The translations under genes were made by a program, and so were the position numbers. DNA of 64,000 bases from Spiroplasma endosymbiont of Poecilobothrus nobilitatus (GTDB lineage Bacteria; Bacillota_I; Bacilli_A; Mycoplasmatales; Mycoplasmataceae). Positions 43,240 through 56,113 of the stretch are shown here, in pieces. The notes under the pieces were generated by a model. That model was not told where the DNA came from and searched no databases. It saw only the letters and a list, made by a program, of their open reading frames with translations. The stretch lies in contig NZ_OZ034915.1 of the NCBI RefSeq assembly GCF_964030655.1, forward strand, positions 248,001-312,000, written 5' to 3'. Each line of letters opens with the position of its first letter. Position 1 is the stretch's first letter.

Positions 43240-43377
43240 TAATTTTAGGTATATTTTATAAATATCAAGAGTTTTCTACAAAATTAAAGAAAAGTCTAGT
43301 TAAAATGCAACAATTTTCCAGTTTTCGGTATATAATAAAAATAGTTTTAGTAGAAAGAGAAGTGATGATTTTTTATT

Positions 43378-45111
43378 ATGTCAAAAAAAATGCGCGGGAT
43401 AGGTGCTAGCAATGGAATTGCAATTGCCAAATTTTTTAAATTAGAAGAACCAAAATATGAAATTTCGAATAATACGGTTTCTGATTCAGCAAAAGAAATT
43501 AAAATACTAGAAGCAGCAATGCAAAAGGCAAATACAGATATTGAAAAACTACAAAAGATTGCCTTAGAAAAATTAGGAGCGGAAAAAGCAGCAATTTTTG
43601 AAGCACATAAGGAAATTTTGCGTGATCCAGCAATGATTGATGAAGCAAAAAATATCGTTAAGAGTAATAACAATAATGCAGCATATGCAATTCATACTGT
43701 TGCTCAAAAGTTTATTACAATGTTTGCAAGTATGGATGATCCATATTTTAAAGAGCGTGCAGCTGATGTTAAGGATGTAATTGATCGTTTAATTAAGTAT
43801 ATTTTAAATGTTCCGGTCTTAGATTTAGCAACTATTAATGAAGAAGTTATTATTGTTGCTGAAGATTTAACACCTTCACAAACGGCGCAGTTAAATCCTA
43901 AATTTGTTAAAGGATTTAGTTGTGACATGGGAGGGCGTACTAGTCATGCTGCAATTATGGCTCGTAGTTTAGAAATTCCAGCTGTCTTAGGATTAAAAGA
44001 TATTACAAAACAAGCAAACCATCATGAAATAGTTATGATTAATGGAACAACAGGAGAAGTTATCTTAAATCCAACATCGGCGGAGATTAAAACTTGGACA
44101 ACAGAAAAAGAAAAATTTTTACAATTGCAACAGGAACTGTTGGCATTTAAAGATAAACCAACAGTTTCAAAAGATGGATATCAAAAATTTGTTTTAGAAG
44201 GAAATATTGGAGCGCCAAAAGATGTTCAAGGTGTTTTGGATAATGGCGGTCAAGGAATTGGTTTATTTAGAAGTGAGTTCTTATATATGGATAATGACCA
44301 TTTCCCAACTGAAGATGAGCAATATGAAGCTTATAAAGGTGTCTTAGAAGAAATGCAATGGCGCCCAGTGATTATTCGAACATTAGATATTGGTGGCGAT
44401 AAAAAATTATCATATTTTAAATTCCCAGAAGAAATGAACCCATTTTTAGGATATCGTGCGATTCGCCTTTGTTTAGATAAAACAGATGTTTTTCGAACAC
44501 AATTACGTGCTTTATTACGTGCTAGTGTGCATGGTAAAGTTGGTATTATGTTTCCAATGATTGCGACAGTTGATGAATTTAAAACTGCAAAAAAAATTAC
44601 CTTAGAAGAAAAAGCAATTTTAATTAAAGAAGGACATAAAGTTGCAGATAATATTGAAATTGGAATGATGATGGAAATTCCAGCAGCAGCAATGTTAGCT
44701 GATCAGTTTGCAAAACACGCTGATTTCTTTTCAATTGGAACTAATGATTTAATTCAATATACAATGGCAGCTGATCGAATGAGCCAATTTGTGGCATATT
44801 TATACCAACCATATAACCCATCTGTTTTACGTTTAATTAAAACAATTATTGATGGTGCCCATAAAGAAGGAAAATGGGTTGGAATGTGCGGTGAAATGGC
44901 TGGAGATGAACAAACAATTCCGCTTTTAATGGGAATAAAATTAGATTACTTTTCAATGTCTGCCACAAGTATTTTAAATGCTCGTCGTATTATTAGCAAA
45001 TTAGAAGTTTCGGCAATGGAACAATTAGTAACAGAAGCATTAGAATGTCAAACAGGTGATGAAGTTTTAGCTTTAGTTGAAAAAAGAACAAAAAATGCTT
45101 TAGAAGCCTAA
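43378..45111 (+). CDS. ptsI: PTS enzyme I (phosphoenolpyruvate-protein phosphotransferase)
   Basis: 577 residues. The active-site His lies in GGRTSHAAIMARSLEIPAV near residue 189; the PEP-binding barrel shows FRSEFLYM, the FSIGTNDLIQYTMAADR motif and the catalytic Cys loop GMCGEMAGD near 500. It moves phosphate from PEP to HPr for sugar uptake. All three Trp codons are TGG, unlike most genes here. A TATAAT at 43331-43336 serves as -10; IS-C copy C3 ends just upstream. A terminator follows, and ptsH is not adjacent. Confidence 0.98.
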   Translation: MSKKMRGIGASNGIAIAKFFKLEEPKYEISNNTVSDSAKEIKILEAAMQKANTDIEKLQKIALEKLGAEKAAIFEAHKEILRDPAMIDEAKNIVKSNNNNAAYAIHTVAQKFITMFASMDDPYFKERAADVKDVIDRLIKYILNVPVLDLATINEEVIIVAEDLTPSQTAQLNPKFVKGFSCDMGGRTSHAAIMARSLEIPAVLGLKDITKQANHHEIVMINGTTGEVILNPTSAEIKTWTTEKEKFLQLQQELLAFKDKPTVSKDGYQKFVLEGNIGAPKDVQGVLDNGGQGIGLFRSEFLYMDNDHFPTEDEQYEAYKGVLEEMQWRPVIIRTLDIGGDKKLSYFKFPEEMNPFLGYRAIRLCLDKTDVFRTQLRALLRASVHGKVGIMFPMIATVDEFKTAKKITLEEKAILIKEGHKVADNIEIGMMMEIPAAAMLADQFAKHADFFSIGTNDLIQYTMAADRMSQFVAYLYQPYNPSVLRLIKTIIDGAHKEGKWVGMCGEMAGDEQTIPLLMGIKLDYFSMSATSILNARRIISKLEVSAMEQLVTEALECQTGDEVLALVEKRTKNALEA

Positions 45112-45122
45112 ATTTTTGATAA

Positions 45123-45150
45123 AATAACACTATATAGTGTTATTTTTTAT
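45123..45150 (+). terminator. Terminator of ptsI
   Basis: AATAACACTAT (45123-45133) pairs perfectly with ATAGTGTTATT (45134-45144), followed by a T-run. Confidence 0.9.
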
Positions 45151-45167
45151 TAAAATAGGTGGTTTAA

Positions 45168-45458
45168 ATGATAAATCTAAATACTCACGCAATAATTGAC
45201 TTTCCATTGCCAGTTTTAATTGCTTTTGTTGTTATTTTTACGGCATTATTAATTATTAGTGGATTTTGATATTGAAGACAATGGTGTAAAACACGCCATA
45301 ATGCTAAAAATGATAATTTTGCAGTTAAACAGAAGACAACAATTCGGGCTGCTTTTCAAAAAAATAAGTATTTAATTTTATTTTTATTATGTTTCTTTTG
45401 CTTAATTGGTTCTGTTTTGGTCTTAGTTAAACAACTAGTTGGTTTTCCATTGTTTTAA
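45168..45458 (+). CDS. Small membrane protein with two transmembrane helices
   Basis: 96 residues; helices at about 12-35 and 70-90 separated by a basic loop (RQWCKTRHNAKNDNFAVKQK). AGGTGG lies 6 bp before ATG 45168. TGA is used for one Trp. It lies between ptsI and crr but after the ptsI terminator. The family is not recognised. Confidence 0.65.
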
Positions 45459-45474
45459 AAATAGCACATAAATT

Positions 45475-46628
45475 TTTTAATTTTGTAGAAAACTCTTGAT
45501 TAAATAAAAAAAATCATCAATATGATAACTTTAAAAGAAAATTATATAAACTTTTAATATTGTTATTTAACTTTTTTATACGTTAAAATATAATACCGAT
45601 GATTGTTGGTTTGGCGTTAAACCTTTATGCTGGTATTTTCATTTTCAGAGATTTAAATAATTTTGAATGTTCGTGAAACCTAAGCCATGATAATGAATTA
45701 AGGATTCTTTAAGATTTGATTGTAATTTACTAATTTTATTTAACTTCCGATAACTAGCATCAGGATTTGTACTAGTTTTAGTTGCTAATAAAATAGAATT
45801 TGTTTGTTTTGCTACTAATAAATATAATGGTTGCATGTCAGAAATAATAATTGAATTTTCTTTGATTAATTGTTTATTAATATTTTCAATAATTCACTGT
45901 TTTTGTAATCGTTTTGTGTTGGTTGATTTAACATAAATATTATTATTGCTATCAACAGCCATTTGAATACAACATTTAGTGTTGGTTGAAAATGAATCAA
46001 GATGAATTTTTCTTTTATCAAATTTATCTTTAAAATTACCTTTGTGGATTTCTTTAATAAATGTTTCAACGATTTGAATTTGGCCATTTAACGTTTTAAA
46101 TTTTAATTTGGTGTTTTCTAATTGTTTTGATTTCATTATTTTTTGGCGATTATATCAAGCGGTTTTCGGTGATGTTTTAATAAAGTGGGAAATCATTTTA
46201 CTAGATTGGCCTAATAATGAAATTTGAATCAATAAATTTCACTGTTCATAATTTAAATGACTTCAATACGTAAAATGATCACGAAAAGCATTAAAACTAG
46301 CACGACATTTTTTGCATAAATATTTTTGTTTTCCTTCAGGATTATGACCATTTTTAACACAATAAAAAGATTGACAATTAGGACATTTAATACCTTTATC
46401 CCTAAATTTTTGATCAATTTCATTTAAGCGTTTTTGTTTTTTAATTAATTCTGCTTCTTTTTTGACTTTTTCATGAAATTCTAAAAATTGATCATCTGTT
46501 AAACTATTTATTAATTCTTCAATTATTTTTTCCATTAATTATTCACCTCTTATATTAAAAATATACCTAATTTTAGGTATATTTTATAAATATCAAGAGT
46601 TTTCTACAAAATTAAAGCAAAATTAAAG
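45475..46628 (-). mobile_element. IS-C copy C4, catalytic Asp lost
   Basis: Flanked by an exact 8-bp duplication CATAAATT (45467-45474 and 46629-46636). The right end carries a tandem 11-bp repeat CAAAATTAAAG. The transposase frame 45576-46535 is open, but the first DDE Asp is Val (IQIVETF instead of IQIDETF), so it should be inactive. Inserted directly upstream of crr. Confidence 0.95.
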
Positions 46629-46705
46629 CATAAATTTAATAATTTTATAGTATACTAAAGATAGATGACAAAGTTGTCTGCTTAATGAAAAAAGGAGAAG
46701 AAAAG

Positions 46706-47188
46706 ATGGGATTATTTAGTAAAAAACCAAAAGAACTTGAAATAATTGCCCCTGTAGATTGTGAAGTTATTGCTTTAGATAAAGTTGAAGATGAAGTATT
46801 TTCACAAAAAATGTTAGGTGAGGGTTTAGCAATTAAACCAAGTGCTGGTAATTTTATTGCTCCAATTGCTGGGAAATTAATTACCGTTTTTCCGACAGGT
46901 CATGCTTATGGAATTAAAAGTAATAATGGTGTTGAAATGTTATTACACATCGGAATGGATACAGTTTCATTAAATGGAAAAGGATTCGATATTCAAGTAA
47001 AACAAGATGATAATGTTAAACAAGGAGATTTATTATGTAATGTTGATTTAGCTGTTTTAAAAGCTGAAAATGTACCAAGTTTAGATACGCCAATTGTTTT
47101 TACGCCAGAAACAATGAGCGGTAAGACAATTAATATTGTTAAAATAGGAAATGTTAAACAAGGAGAAATTATTGCTGTTATTAAATAG
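46706..47188 (+). CDS. crr: PTS glucose-type EIIA component
   Basis: 160 residues, single-domain EIIA-Glc. The two active-site His are in GHAYGI and MLLHIGMDTVSLNGKGF, the latter being the phosphorylated His; Gly-rich turns and VKQGDLL follow the family. It passes phosphate from HPr to the membrane EIIBC. AAAGGAG precedes ATG 46706. The -10 TATACT (46651-46656) lies 14 bp after the C4 target duplication, so the IS may have replaced upstream promoter sequence. Confidence 0.97.
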   Translation: MGLFSKKPKELEIIAPVDCEVIALDKVEDEVFSQKMLGEGLAIKPSAGNFIAPIAGKLITVFPTGHAYGIKSNNGVEMLLHIGMDTVSLNGKGFDIQVKQDDNVKQGDLLCNVDLAVLKAENVPSLDTPIVFTPETMSGKTINIVKIGNVKQGEIIAVIK

Positions 47189-47226
47189 GAAATAATTTTA
47201 AACTAATAAGTGATTTATAAAATAGT

Positions 47227-47270
47227 AGAGTGCACCCATTTTAGTAAGTACTAATAAAAAGTATTTACTA
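47227..47270 (-). repeat. Solo terminal repeat of IS-D
   Basis: AGAGTGCACCCATTTTAG and about 25 further bases match, inverted, the IS-D end at 58794-58837. The rest of this IS-D copy has been removed; IS-A copy D starts 20 bp further on. It lies 38 bp after crr. Confidence 0.85.
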
Positions 47271-47290
47271 TTTTTTTAATTATATCTTTT

Positions 47291-48064
47291 TGGAATGGCA
47301 ACACTTTTTAGGACACTTTTTATATATACATTTGTTTTCTAAAAGTAACTGGAGATAAATAATTTAAACTGCCATGAATTCGAATATTGTTATATCAATG
47401 CACAAAATCAAAAAGTTAGTATTTTAATTGTGTTAAATTTTTAAATTTTTTACCCTTAATAAATTCAGTTTTAAAAGTTTTGTAAGTTGTTTCAGCCACA
47501 GCATTATCATAAGGGCAGCCTTTATTGCTTAATGATCTTTTAATATTAAAAGTTATTAAAATTTCATCAATGATTTTATTTTTAAACTCATTACCACGAT
47601 CAGTATGAAATAGAGTTATTTGATTTAATGGTCGTGTTATTTTATGAAAATCTTGTTGGACCAGTTCGGCTGTTTTATTCGGCCCAGCACTATCTATAAC
47701 TAATTATTTCACGATTAAACAAGTCAATTAATAAACAAATATAATGTCATTTAGCGCCAACTTGAACATATGTTAAATCAATAACAATAACTTCATTAGG
47801 TTTTTTGTTGTTAAATTGACGATTTAAAATATTATTAATTTGGTCATTATTGACTGTTGTTTTATGATTATGATATTTTAATTTGGTGTATTTAGAAACC
47901 AAATTATTTTTGATCATAAAGAATCTGATTTTTCGCCGTGATAAGATGATATCTTTTCTGTTTAAAATAACTTTAATTTTGCGAGCCCCATAAATTTTGC
48001 GACTTTTATTAAAGGCACTGATAATTTATTGTTCATAATTATTAACTTGCTTGTTAATACATTT
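47291..48064 (-). mobile_element. IS-A copy D, partial
   Basis: Starts with the right end TGGAATGGCAACAC and covers most of orfB in reverse. It contains an insertion in the ...GYSAG region (about 47692-47700), TAA-type and other changes, and stops within the N-terminal part of orfB, where copy E is inserted in the opposite orientation. Confidence 0.9.
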
Positions 48065-49286
48065 TGGATAGGCTACAATTATTAGGACCATAATTATATA
48101 GACTTCAAAATTAGATAAAATTATTAAGAAAAAAGGAATATAAAAATGGGAAATAAAACTTCATACTCTAAAGAATTTAAAAAACAAATTGTCATGCTAT
48201 ATAAAAATGGTAAAAGTGTTATTAATCTAGGGCAATAATATAATTTACCAAAACCAACTATTTATAGTTGAGTTAAAAATTATAATAATTCTGGTTCATT
48301 TAAAGCAAAAGACAATCGCACACTAGAAGAAAATGAAATAATAACTTTACGAAAAGAACTTAAAGACTTGAAAATGGAAAATGACATTTTAAAGCAAGCC
48401 GCACTGATAATGGCCAAAAAATAACAATAATTAATAACAACAAAACAAAATATTCAGTAAGAAAAATATGTAAGATTTTGGGTTTATCAAAATCAACGTA
48501 TTATTATCAAACTAATAAATGTATTAACAAGCAAGTTAATAATTATGAACAAGAAATTATCAGTGCCTTTAATAAAAGTCGCAAAATTTATGGGGCTCGC
48601 AAAATTAAAGTTATTTTAAACAGAAAAGATATCATCTTATCACGGCGAAAAATCAGATTCTTTATGATCAAAAATAATTTGGTTTCTAAATACACCAAAT
48701 TAAAATATCATAATCATAAAACAACAGTCAATAATGACCAAATTAATAATATTTTAAATCGTCAATTTAACAACAAAAAACCTAATGAAGTTATTGTTAT
48801 TGATTTAACATATGTTCAAGTTGGCGCTAAATGACATTATATTTGTTTATTAATTGACTTGTTTAATCGTGAAATAATTGGTTATAGTGCTGGGCCGAAT
48901 AAAACAGCCGAACTGGTCCAACAAGATTTTCATAAAATAACACGACCATTAAATCAAATAACTCTATTTCATACTGATCGTGGTAATGAGTTTAAAAATA
49001 AAATCATTGATGAAATTTTAATAACTTTTAATATTAAAAGATCATTAAGCAATAAAGGCTGCCCTTATGATAATGCTGTGGCTGAAACAATTTACAAAAC
49101 TTTTAAAACTGAATTTATTAAGGGTAAAAAATTTAAAAATTTAACACAATTAAAATACGAACTTTTTGATTTTGTGCATTGATATAACAATATTCGAATT
49201 CATGGCAGTTTAAATTATTTATCTCCAGTTACTTTTAGAAAACAAATGTATATATAAAAAGTGTCCTAAAAAGTGTTGCCATTCCA
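48065..49286 (+). mobile_element. IS-A copy E
   Basis: Full-length, flanked by TTT on both sides (48062-48064 and 49287-49289). OrfA has TAA at 48236 where other copies have GAA. OrfB is open to the end, but the first catalytic motif reads VIDLTYV and DFHKITR replaces AFHKITR. Ends are TGGATAGGCTAC and GTTGCCATTCCA. Confidence 0.9.
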
Positions 49287-50700
49287 TTTATTCATTATTA
49301 TCAATTAATATTTTATATTCATTATTTTTGTTATTATTTATTCGTTATTGATTTAATATTAATTTATGAGATTAAAATCACGCCATTTTTTTTGTTGAAT
49401 TTGGTGTTTTTATGGCATTATACTATGCTAAAAATTATTTTATTGCTCCTTCAGGTTTAAACATTACTAATAGTTATATTTTAAGTTTTTACTTTTTTGC
49501 TTCAGTTGATAATAATATTATTTTTAAATTAAATCCAAATGTTACGATTGCTAATGCTCAAGCTTTAGCAACATTATCTTGGTTTACAAATGTTTCAGTT
49601 TGATTTGTAATGACCGGAATTGATCCAAGTGATATTATTTGAAATTTACTAAATATTTTAGATGCAATGCTATTTGCTTCAATTTTTGTAACATTATTGA
49701 GTAATTTTGCTAATAAAAAAAGTAATCGTTTTTTAATTGGTACTTTATCACTCCTTGTTTTATCTGCTTCAAAATTATTAATTTATTATTTTGGATATGA
49801 TTCATGGCATCAACAGAATATATTAACTGGTTTATTTTTTGTCACTTTTATTTTAATGACAATTTACACAAATGAAGAATATCGCAGTCGTAATATGCCT
49901 TGAATTATTGGCATTATTTTTGCAAGTTATATTACCTTCGAATGAGATGCATCGTATATTATGTTATTTATTATTTATGTTTCAACATGAATTAGTATGT
50001 TAAAATATAAAACTAATTTCTTAAAAGATATGGTTAAGTTTACCTTATTTTAAACATTATGTTTTATCTTTTACAACGCGCAAATAAAAAACATTTTACT
50101 AATTTTTATTTTTTTAGGATTATTTTTGTTAATGATAATTTTATCATTTTTGTTATATCGCAATTATTCACGAGTACATGATATTGAAATAATGATTTAC
50201 CTAGGACAAAAAAATTATTATTTGTTGTACCAATTATTTTTACTCTAATTTCAGTAGTCATTGTTTTAATAATGGGGGAAAATAACTTAAATTTCTGAAC
50301 ATTATAAACAATTGCATCAGCCTTATATGTGCAGTTAGAATTGGGGCGTTGAGAACCGTGAACAAATATTGTCTTCTTAATTATTTCTTTTATATTTTTA
50401 GGCTTAGCTTTAATTTGATTATTACTTTTTGAACGAATTCCCAATTTTGTTGCAAAAACTCCAATTAATATGCTATCAATTTTAACAGTAACTTTCTTTA
50501 ATCCGTTAGTTGGGCGTTTTTTAATTTTAATTTTTAATGAGCAGGCTTTGTTAAACAATGCTACGGTTTTTATTGTTGCGTTATTAGTTTCCTTAAATAT
50601 TAGTGTTTATGCATTGAAAATTAAACCGTTTAAAAAATGGCATTTTAAAAAACCAACAATTCCCCCACATCATAAAAAGAACCTAAAAATAATAAAATAA
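49287..50700 (+). pseudogene. Large polytopic membrane protein, broken
   Basis: After IS-A copy E a hydrophobic frame (49287-50250) shows at least eight helices, with TAA at about 49360 and 50052; coding then continues in another frame from about 50215 to 50698, with a further TAA near 50305. The 5' end is removed by the IS. The last helices end in a Lys/His-rich tail. The family is unknown. The 150-codon minus-strand ORF here is a shadow of the repeated hydrophobic codons. Confidence 0.7.
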
Positions 50701-50711
50701 AGGAGGATATT

Positions 50712-52715
<2,004 letters not shown>

Positions 52716-52716
52716 G

Positions 52717-53010
52717 ATGGCACGAATTACAAAAGAAGTGTTACAAATGTTAGCGCATGATATTATGCTAGATTTACAAGACGAGGAACTAACTAATTTA
52801 AGTCAAGAATTTGATGTTATTTTAAAACAAATGGATTTAGTACAAAAAATTGATACAACTAATGTTCATTCAATGCATTTTCCATTTGATTTAACAGTTG
52901 ACTATTTGCGTGAGGATGATGAGATTGATGTTGCTCCGCAAGCTGAAATTTTAGCGGCAGCACCCAAAAAAATAGATGATTATATTGTAATTAATAAGGT
53001 GGTTAAATAG
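52717..53010 (+). CDS. gatC: Asp/Glu-tRNA amidotransferase subunit C
   Basis: 97 residues, typical of GatC: ITKEVLQMLAHDIMLDL..EEL.NLSQEFDVIL helical part, then the extended tail with LREDD and a C-terminal VVK. Begins 1 bp after the ligA stop (GGAGG inside the ligA end). Confidence 0.95.
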   Translation: MARITKEVLQMLAHDIMLDLQDEELTNLSQEFDVILKQMDLVQKIDTTNVHSMHFPFDLTVDYLREDDEIDVAPQAEILAAAPKKIDDYIVINKVVK

Positions 53011-53011
53011 A

Positions 53012-54487
53012 ATGGCAGCTTATTCAATCAAAGAATTACATCATCTTTTAGTTACTAAAAAAATTACTCCATCGCAAATAGTTAAGGATGCTTTTACTAA
53101 TTTAGGCAAATATCAGGTTTTAAATGCAACAGTGACAGAATTAAAAGCAGAAGCCACAGCTTTGGCAGCTAAATTAGACCACCTTGTTGTTCCTAAAAAT
53201 AATTATTTATTTGCTTTACCATATTTTGCAAAAGATAATTTTGCAAAAAAAGGAATTAAGACAACGGCGAGTTCAAAAATTTTAGAAAATTTTATTCCAA
53301 ATTATGAATCAACAGTAACTAATATTTTGAAAGAAAACAATAGTATTTTATTAGGAAAAGCAGCTTTGGATGAGTTAGGAATGGGTGGGCATGGTTTATA
53401 TGCCTTAACAGGAGATGTTTTAAACCCTTGAGATTTAAGCCGGATTACTGGTGGTTCATCATCTGGTTCAGCAGCTTTAGTTGCAGCTGGTGTTGTTCCA
53501 TTTGCATTAGGAACAGATACAGGTGATTCAGTACGAAAACCAGCTGGTTATTGTGGTATTGTTGGTTTTAAACCAACTTATGGTTTAATTTCACGGTATG
53601 GTGTTTTTCCTTATGCACCATCATTAGATACGGTTGGATATTTTACTCGAACTGTTGAAGACGGTGCAATTGTTTTTGATTACTTAGCACAAGAAGATCA
53701 CAAGGATGCAACCTCATTAAAGAGTAAGGAACAAGGTTATTTTAAAAATTTATCATCAGAAAAAATAAAAAAACAAAAATTTGCTTATTTAAAAAATGCG
53801 CATGCGATTCTTCCGGATGAAATTAGAATTCATTTTGATCATTTATATGATGAATTAATATCCCGCGGAATTAGTGTTACAGCAATTGATTTTTCAGAAG
53901 ATTTACTAAAAGCATTAATGCCAGTTTATATGGTGATTTCTTTTGCTGAAGCAGTAAGTAGTCATTCAATGCTGGATGGAATTAATTATGGGACACGAGT
54001 TGATGGGGACACTTATCAGGAAGTAATGATGAATTCACGAACTAATGGTTTTGGCCATGTTGTTAAACGTCGTTATGTTATTGGTTCGTACACTTTAACA
54101 AAAAATAACCAAACATTATTATTTTTAAAAGCGAAACGAGTACGCCGTTTAATTGTCAATGCTTTGACTACTGTTTTTGAAAAATATGACTTTTTATTAT
54201 TGCCAGCTGCATCAACGATTGCCCCAAAAATTACTACTATTAAGTGTCAAATTTTAACAGAGGCAGAACTAGAAAATTATGTTGATGATTTATTAGTATT
54301 AGGTAATTTAATGGGTAATCCATCATTAACTGTTCCACTTGCTTTTGTTGATAAAATGCCAATTGGAATAAATGTTAATGCTGCTCCTTTTGCTGACCAA
54401 AAGGTCTTTAATGCTGGTTTATTAATTGAAGAGATTGTTGGAATTAAAAATAAAGTGGCACCAGAAAGGGGGAACAATCATGATTAA
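53012..54487 (+). CDS. gatA: Asp/Glu-tRNA amidotransferase subunit A
   Basis: 491 residues. Amidase signature GGSSSGSAALVAAGVVPFALGTDTGDSVRKPA; the Ser-cisSer-Lys triad is in AKDNF (Lys), the GGSSSGS run and GTDTGDS. It releases ammonia from glutamine for transamidation of misacylated Glu-tRNA(Gln). Starts 1 bp after gatC and overlaps gatB by 8 bp. Confidence 0.97.
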
Positions 54488-55961
54488 TTTTGAGGTAGTA
54501 ATTGGAATTGAAAATCATGTTGAATTAAAAACAAAGACAAAAATGTTTTCTTCTGGCGCAGTGAGTTATGGGACTAAACCCAATAGTATGGTTAATCCAA
54601 TGGATGCTGGTTATCTGGGAATAATGCCAACAGTTAATAAAAAGGGGGTTGAGTTAGCATTAATTGCTTGCCAAGCACTTAATTTGACAATTGATCCAAT
54701 TGTTCAATTTGATCGTAAAAATTATTATTACCCTGATTTAGCGAAAGGTTTTCAAATTACGCAGCAATATTATCCAATTGGTCAAAATGGATATTTAACT
54801 ATTATTGATGAGAATAATAAACCTTTTAAAGTAGAAATTGAACGTCTGCATATTGAAGAAGATACTGCTAAACAGTTGCATGAAGAAGACCGAACGTTAT
54901 TAGATTATAATCGTGCTGGAATTGGTTTAATTGAAATTGTAACTCGCCCCGTATTACGGTCAGCGTTTCAAGTTCGTCAATATTTAGAAACTTTACGTGA
55001 GATTTTAGTTTATACCAAAGTTAGTGATGCTAAAATGAATGAGGGATCATTACGATGCGATGTTAACATTTCGTTACGTCCAATTGGTGTGAAAACATTT
55101 GGTGATAAGGTTGAATTAAAAAATCTTAATTCAATTGCAAATGTTGAAAAGGCAATTGAATATGAAATTAAAAGACAAAGTGAGCTTTTATTAATGGGAA
55201 AAATAATTGAACAAGAAACACGACGATTTGATGAAAAAACAAAAACAACGGTTTTAATGCGTCATAAAACTGATGCTATTGATTATAAATATTTTTCTGA
55301 ACCAAATATTTTTCCAATTAAATTGGATCCAAATTGAATGGCAAAAGTTCTTAAAAATATGCCAGAATTACCAGCTGTCAAACGCAAACGTTATTTATCA
55401 AAATTAAATTTAAAACCAGCTGATATTGAAATTATTTTACAAGATTATGCCTTAATGAATTTTTTTGAAGCAGCAATTAAGTTATCACCACATTATGAAA
55501 TGATTGCTCATTATTTAATTGGTGATATTAGTGCTTATTTAAACCAAAAGGGATTAACAATAAGTGAAACAGCATTAACACCACAAAATTTAGTTGAAAT
55601 GATTATGTTAATTAATCAAAATGTAATTTCAAATAAACAAGCTAAAACATTGTTACAACGAATTTTAAATGAAGATTGTGCTCCAACTAAAATTGTTGCT
55701 GAATTAGGATTAAAACAAATTAGTGACCCAGTTGAAATTAAAAAAATTATTGAACCAGTTTTTAATGCTAATATAGCAATGCTAGAACAATATGAACAAC
55801 GACCAGAACGAGTAATTAAGTTTTTTATGGGTGAATTAATGAAATTAACAAAAGGACAAGTTGCCCCAGAAATTGGCCAACAAGTAGTTATTGAATTAAT
55901 TACAGCGAAACAAGGGAGAAAAAAGATGGTTTTTAAAGACTGCACCCCAAAAAGTAAGTAA
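54480..55961 (+). CDS. gatB: Asp/Glu-tRNA amidotransferase subunit B
   Basis: 493 residues: GatB/E catalytic core (VVIGIENHVELKTKTKMFSS, DRKNYYYPDLAKGFQITQ) and the YqeY-like tail. GatB transfers ammonia to the activated Glu-tRNA. The start ATG 54480 follows AAAGGGGG in the gatA end. The last eight residues (KDCTPKSK) are encoded by the terminal repeat of IS-D (from 55937), so the native C terminus has been replaced; the core is untouched. Confidence 0.96.
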
Positions 55962-56113
55962 AATAAAAAAAGATTTTGTTAAATTTTTATAGGGGGTGCA
56001 TTTTTATGTGGCAAAAAAAGGACAAAAATATAACAAATATACATCAGAATTTATAACAAAAATCATTGAGGAAATTAAACAAAAAAGTTGTTGAATAGTA
56101 GCAAAACAATATA

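Larger units (their letters stand above)
41967..43289 (-). mobile_element. IS-C copy C3 with MITE inserted
   Basis: Bounded by an exact 8-bp duplication AAAAGTCT (41959-41966 and 43290-43297). 1323 bp because of a 172-bp MITE plus its own 8-bp duplication. Terminal repeats TTTTAATTTTGTAGAAAACTC/GAGTTTTCTACAAAATTAAAG. It sits immediately upstream of the ptsI promoter. Confidence 0.96.

Noticed and set aside
50106-50558. 150-codon minus-strand ORF
   Set aside because: It mirrors hydrophobic codons of a broken plus-strand membrane protein, has no ribosome site, and has a low-complexity Lys/Ile composition.
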